A DNA stretch of 7,116 nucleotides, taken from Thermoleophilia bacterium. GTDB lineage: Bacteria > Actinomycetota > Thermoleophilia > Gaiellales > Gaiellaceae. Below the pieces are notes generated by a model, which was given only the letters and a program-made list of their open reading frames with translations, ran no database searches and had not been told where the DNA came from. A program made the translations under genes and the position numbers. Shown here piece after piece: positions 5,623 to 7,116 of this stretch (the stretch's first letter is position 1; each line of letters begins with the position of its first letter). The stretch is from NCBI GenBank assembly GCA_025933895.1, contig JAICZB010000125.1:1-7116 (forward strand), read 5' to 3'.

Positions 5623-6600
5623 ATGAGCAGGCTCGAGAACATCGCCGCGTGGGCGTCGCGGCACCGCCGGCTCCTCGGAGCCGTCCAGCTCGTCGTGCTC
5701 GCCGCGTTCTTCCTCAGCCTCGGCTTTGCACTGAGGCACCAGCTCCATGCGGCCGCGCACGACCTCGACCGCGCGAACCTCGTCCTCTTCGGGCTCGGGT
5801 GCGCCGCGCTCGGGGCGTACTACCTCGTGTTCGTGCTCGGCTGGATGCGGATCCTCTCGGATTGGGGGATCAAGCTCTCCTATCCCGTCGCGCTGCGCGC
5901 CGAGATGCTCTCGATGCTCGCGAAGTACATCCCGGGCGGCATCTGGACGCCCGCCGCACGGGTCGTCGCGGCCCGGCGGGCCGGCGTGACCGACGCCGCG
6001 CTCGTCACCTCGTCGATGCTGCTCGAGGCGGGGATCTCTGCGGTCGCGGGCGTGATCGTCTTCGTCGTCGCGCTTCCGTTCGTGGACAACGTGGACGCGC
6101 CGCTCGTGCCGCTCGTGATCTTCGGCGCGGTGCTCGCGGTCCTCGTCCAGCCCCGCATCTTCCGGCCGCTTGCCCACAAGGTGCTGGTGCGGTTCGGCTA
6201 CACGAAGGAGCTTCCCGACCTCCGCGGCCGCACGCTCTCGGCGCTCCTCCTCTTCTACGCCGGCACCTGGGTGCTCGGCGGCTTCGCGCTCTGGCTCCTG
6301 CTGCGCTCGGTCGGCGGCCATCCGGAGGCGGCGACGATCGTCTTCCTCGGCGGGACGGCTGCGGTCGGCGCGATCGTCGCGGTCCTCTTCGTCTTCGCGC
6401 CGTCGGGACTCGGGCCGCGCGAGGCCTCGATGTACGGGCTGCTGCTCGCGGTCGCGACGCCCGGGCAGGCGCTCGGCGCCGTCGCGCTCAACCGGCTCGC
6501 GCTGACGGCGGTCGAGCTGCTGCTGTTCCTCGTAGTCGGGCTGGTCCTGCGCGGCGCGGCGAGGCGCCCGGCGGAGCCCGCCGAGCTACCGTCGTCGTAG
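5623..6600 (+). CDS. Lysylphosphatidylglycerol synthase TM-region / flippase-like membrane protein
   Basis: This 325-residue integral membrane protein fits the family covering the transmembrane half of MprF and UPF0104/AglD-like proteins (LPG_synthase_TM). About seven or eight hydrophobic spans are visible, near 19-37, 52-75, 128-151, 160-175, 206-228, 237-260 and 283-309. Family landmarks are AKYIPGGIWTPAARVVAARRAGV (100-122), Glu135 in LLEAGIS, APSGLGPREA (259-268) and Asn290-Arg291. No lysyl-transferase (GNAT-like) domain follows; the protein ends shortly after the last helix with a Pro/Glu-rich tail. Aminoacyl-lipid synthesis is therefore unlikely, and lipid or polyprenyl-sugar translocation is the usual guess for such stand-alone proteins. 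The ATG (5623-5625) lies 1 nt after the dehydrogenase TGA with only a weak ribosome site, so translation is probably coupled. The link to an alcohol dehydrogenase is not obvious. Confidence 0.9.
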   Translation: MSRLENIAAWASRHRRLLGAVQLVVLAAFFLSLGFALRHQLHAAAHDLDRANLVLFGLGCAALGAYYLVFVLGWMRILSDWGIKLSYPVALRAEMLSMLAKYIPGGIWTPAARVVAARRAGVTDAALVTSSMLLEAGISAVAGVIVFVVALPFVDNVDAPLVPLVIFGAVLAVLVQPRIFRPLAHKVLVRFGYTKELPDLRGRTLSALLLFYAGTWVLGGFALWLLLRSVGGHPEAATIVFLGGTAAVGAIVAVLFVFAPSGLGPREASMYGLLLAVATPGQALGAVALNRLALTAVELLLFLVVGLVLRGAARRPAEPAELPSS

Positions 6601-7116
6601 GTGCACCACTTTCTGGTCGACATCGGCCACTCGTCCCGCGAGGCGTTCTTCATGTTCTGGGAGACGCTCTGGGCGCTCGTGCTCGGCTTCGGGCTCTCGG
6701 GCGCCGTGCAGGCCTTCGTCTCCCGGTCGGAGATGGAACGGCTGCTCGGCCGCAGCGGCCCGCGCGAGATCGCCCGCGCGAGCCTGCTCGGCGCGGCCTC
6801 CTCCTCGTGCTCGTACGCGGCGTCGGCGATGGCGAAGACGCTGTTCCAGCGAGGCGCCGACTTCGTCAGCTCGATGGTGTTCATGTTCGCCTCGACGAAC
6901 CTCGTGATCGAGCTCGGGATCGTCCTCTGGGTGTTGCTGGGCTGGCAGTTCGCGCTCGCCGAGCTCGTCGGCGGGGTGATCATGATCGTCCTCTTCTCGC
7001 TCCTCGCCCGGCGCGTCGTGAGCCGCCGGGAGATCGAGGCCGCGCGTGCGGGGCTCGAAGGCGGCGGCCACGAGCACGGCGCAGCCGCGGGCCGAGCCGG
7101 CTGGCGCGAGCGGCTG
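6601..7116 (+). CDS. YraQ/ArsP-family permease (partial, C-terminus beyond right edge)
   Basis: The first 172 residues of a membrane permease of the ArsP/YraQ (DUF318-like) family are present; known members export organoarsenicals or are linked to metal handling. Seen: a first helix at about 16-40 with FWETLWALVLGFGLSGAVQAF, the motif SSSCSYAA at 67-74, KTLFQRGA at 79-86, FMFASTNLVIELG at 94-106, and helices at about 102-119 and 121-136. A cytoplasmic linker with GGGHEHG (154-160) follows, and such His-containing linkers often bind metal. The conserved Ser-Ser-Ser-Cys-Ser region is the likely transport site, with Cys70 as the single nearby thiol. The GTG start (6601-6603) directly abuts the upstream TAG with no gap and no clear Shine-Dalgarno; ATG 6652 is the only obvious alternative and would cut into the first helix. 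The frame is open to the window edge. Substrate unknown. Confidence 0.9.
   Translation, partial: MHHFLVDIGHSSREAFFMFWETLWALVLGFGLSGAVQAFVSRSEMERLLGRSGPREIARASLLGAASSSCSYAASAMAKTLFQRGADFVSSMVFMFASTNLVIELGIVLWVLLGWQFALAELVGGVIMIVLFSLLARRVVSRREIEAARAGLEGGGHEHGAAAGRAGWRERL

Noticed and set aside
3656..5626. A 656-codon open frame on the plus strand spanning the oxygenase and dehydrogenase genes
   Set aside because: It runs antisense to the oxygenase and out of frame with the dehydrogenase. Its translation is an Arg/Ala/Gly/Glu-rich composition with no motif, as expected from GC-rich DNA with few stop codons.
5590..6983. Minus-strand frames of 243 and 242 codons under the flippase-like and YraQ-like genes
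   Set aside because: Antisense to clear membrane proteins; translations are charged or Ser/Arg-rich with no recognisable domain.

Overview
The window is a compact, very GC-rich bacterial segment with nine protein-coding genes and almost no intergenic space; the longest gap is 60 bp. High GC, GC-rich third codon positions and heavy use of GTG and TTG starts (seven of nine genes by my reading) suggest a high-GC actinobacterium, possibly of the Thermoleophilia type. That placement is inference, because no rRNA or other marker gene is present. I saw no tRNA, rRNA, CRISPR array, insertion sequence, phage gene or convincing terminator.

Minus-strand block, read from 4648 down to 1: a Rieske non-heme iron oxygenase, a lipoprotein solute-binding protein, an amino-acid-type ABC permease, its ATPase, an unrecognised four-helix membrane protein, and a DDAH/amidinotransferase-fold hydrolase cut by the left edge. 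The last four genes are joined by three successive 4-bp stop/start overlaps (TTGA, GTGA, ATGA). A 40-bp gap with a strong Shine-Dalgarno separates the binding protein from the permease, and a 60-bp gap separates the oxygenase from the binding protein. The block looks like one operon that imports a polar nitrogen compound and processes it by oxidation and by hydrolysis of a guanidino-type C-N bond. The oxygenase carries the Glu-Cys-Tyr-His iron-site pattern seen in enzymes acting on quaternary ammonium compounds. N-methylated or guanidino amino compounds are therefore the leading, unproven, substrate guess.

Plus-strand block, from 4662 to the right edge: a zinc-type medium-chain alcohol dehydrogenase, a lysylphosphatidylglycerol-synthase-like (flippase-like) membrane protein, and a YraQ/ArsP-type permease cut by the right edge. 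Spacings are 1 nt and 0 nt, so this also looks like one operon.

The two blocks diverge from a gap of only 13 bp. A TAGATT -10 element lies 7 nt before the oxygenase GTG, which fits a leaderless mRNA, while the ADH Shine-Dalgarno occupies the same 13 bp on the other strand. No known defence or mobile system is present. The parts that may be undescribed are the oxygenase/transporter/membrane protein/DDAH-like gene set and the hexanucleotide repeat that encodes both the end of the membrane protein and the alternative starts of the hydrolase.
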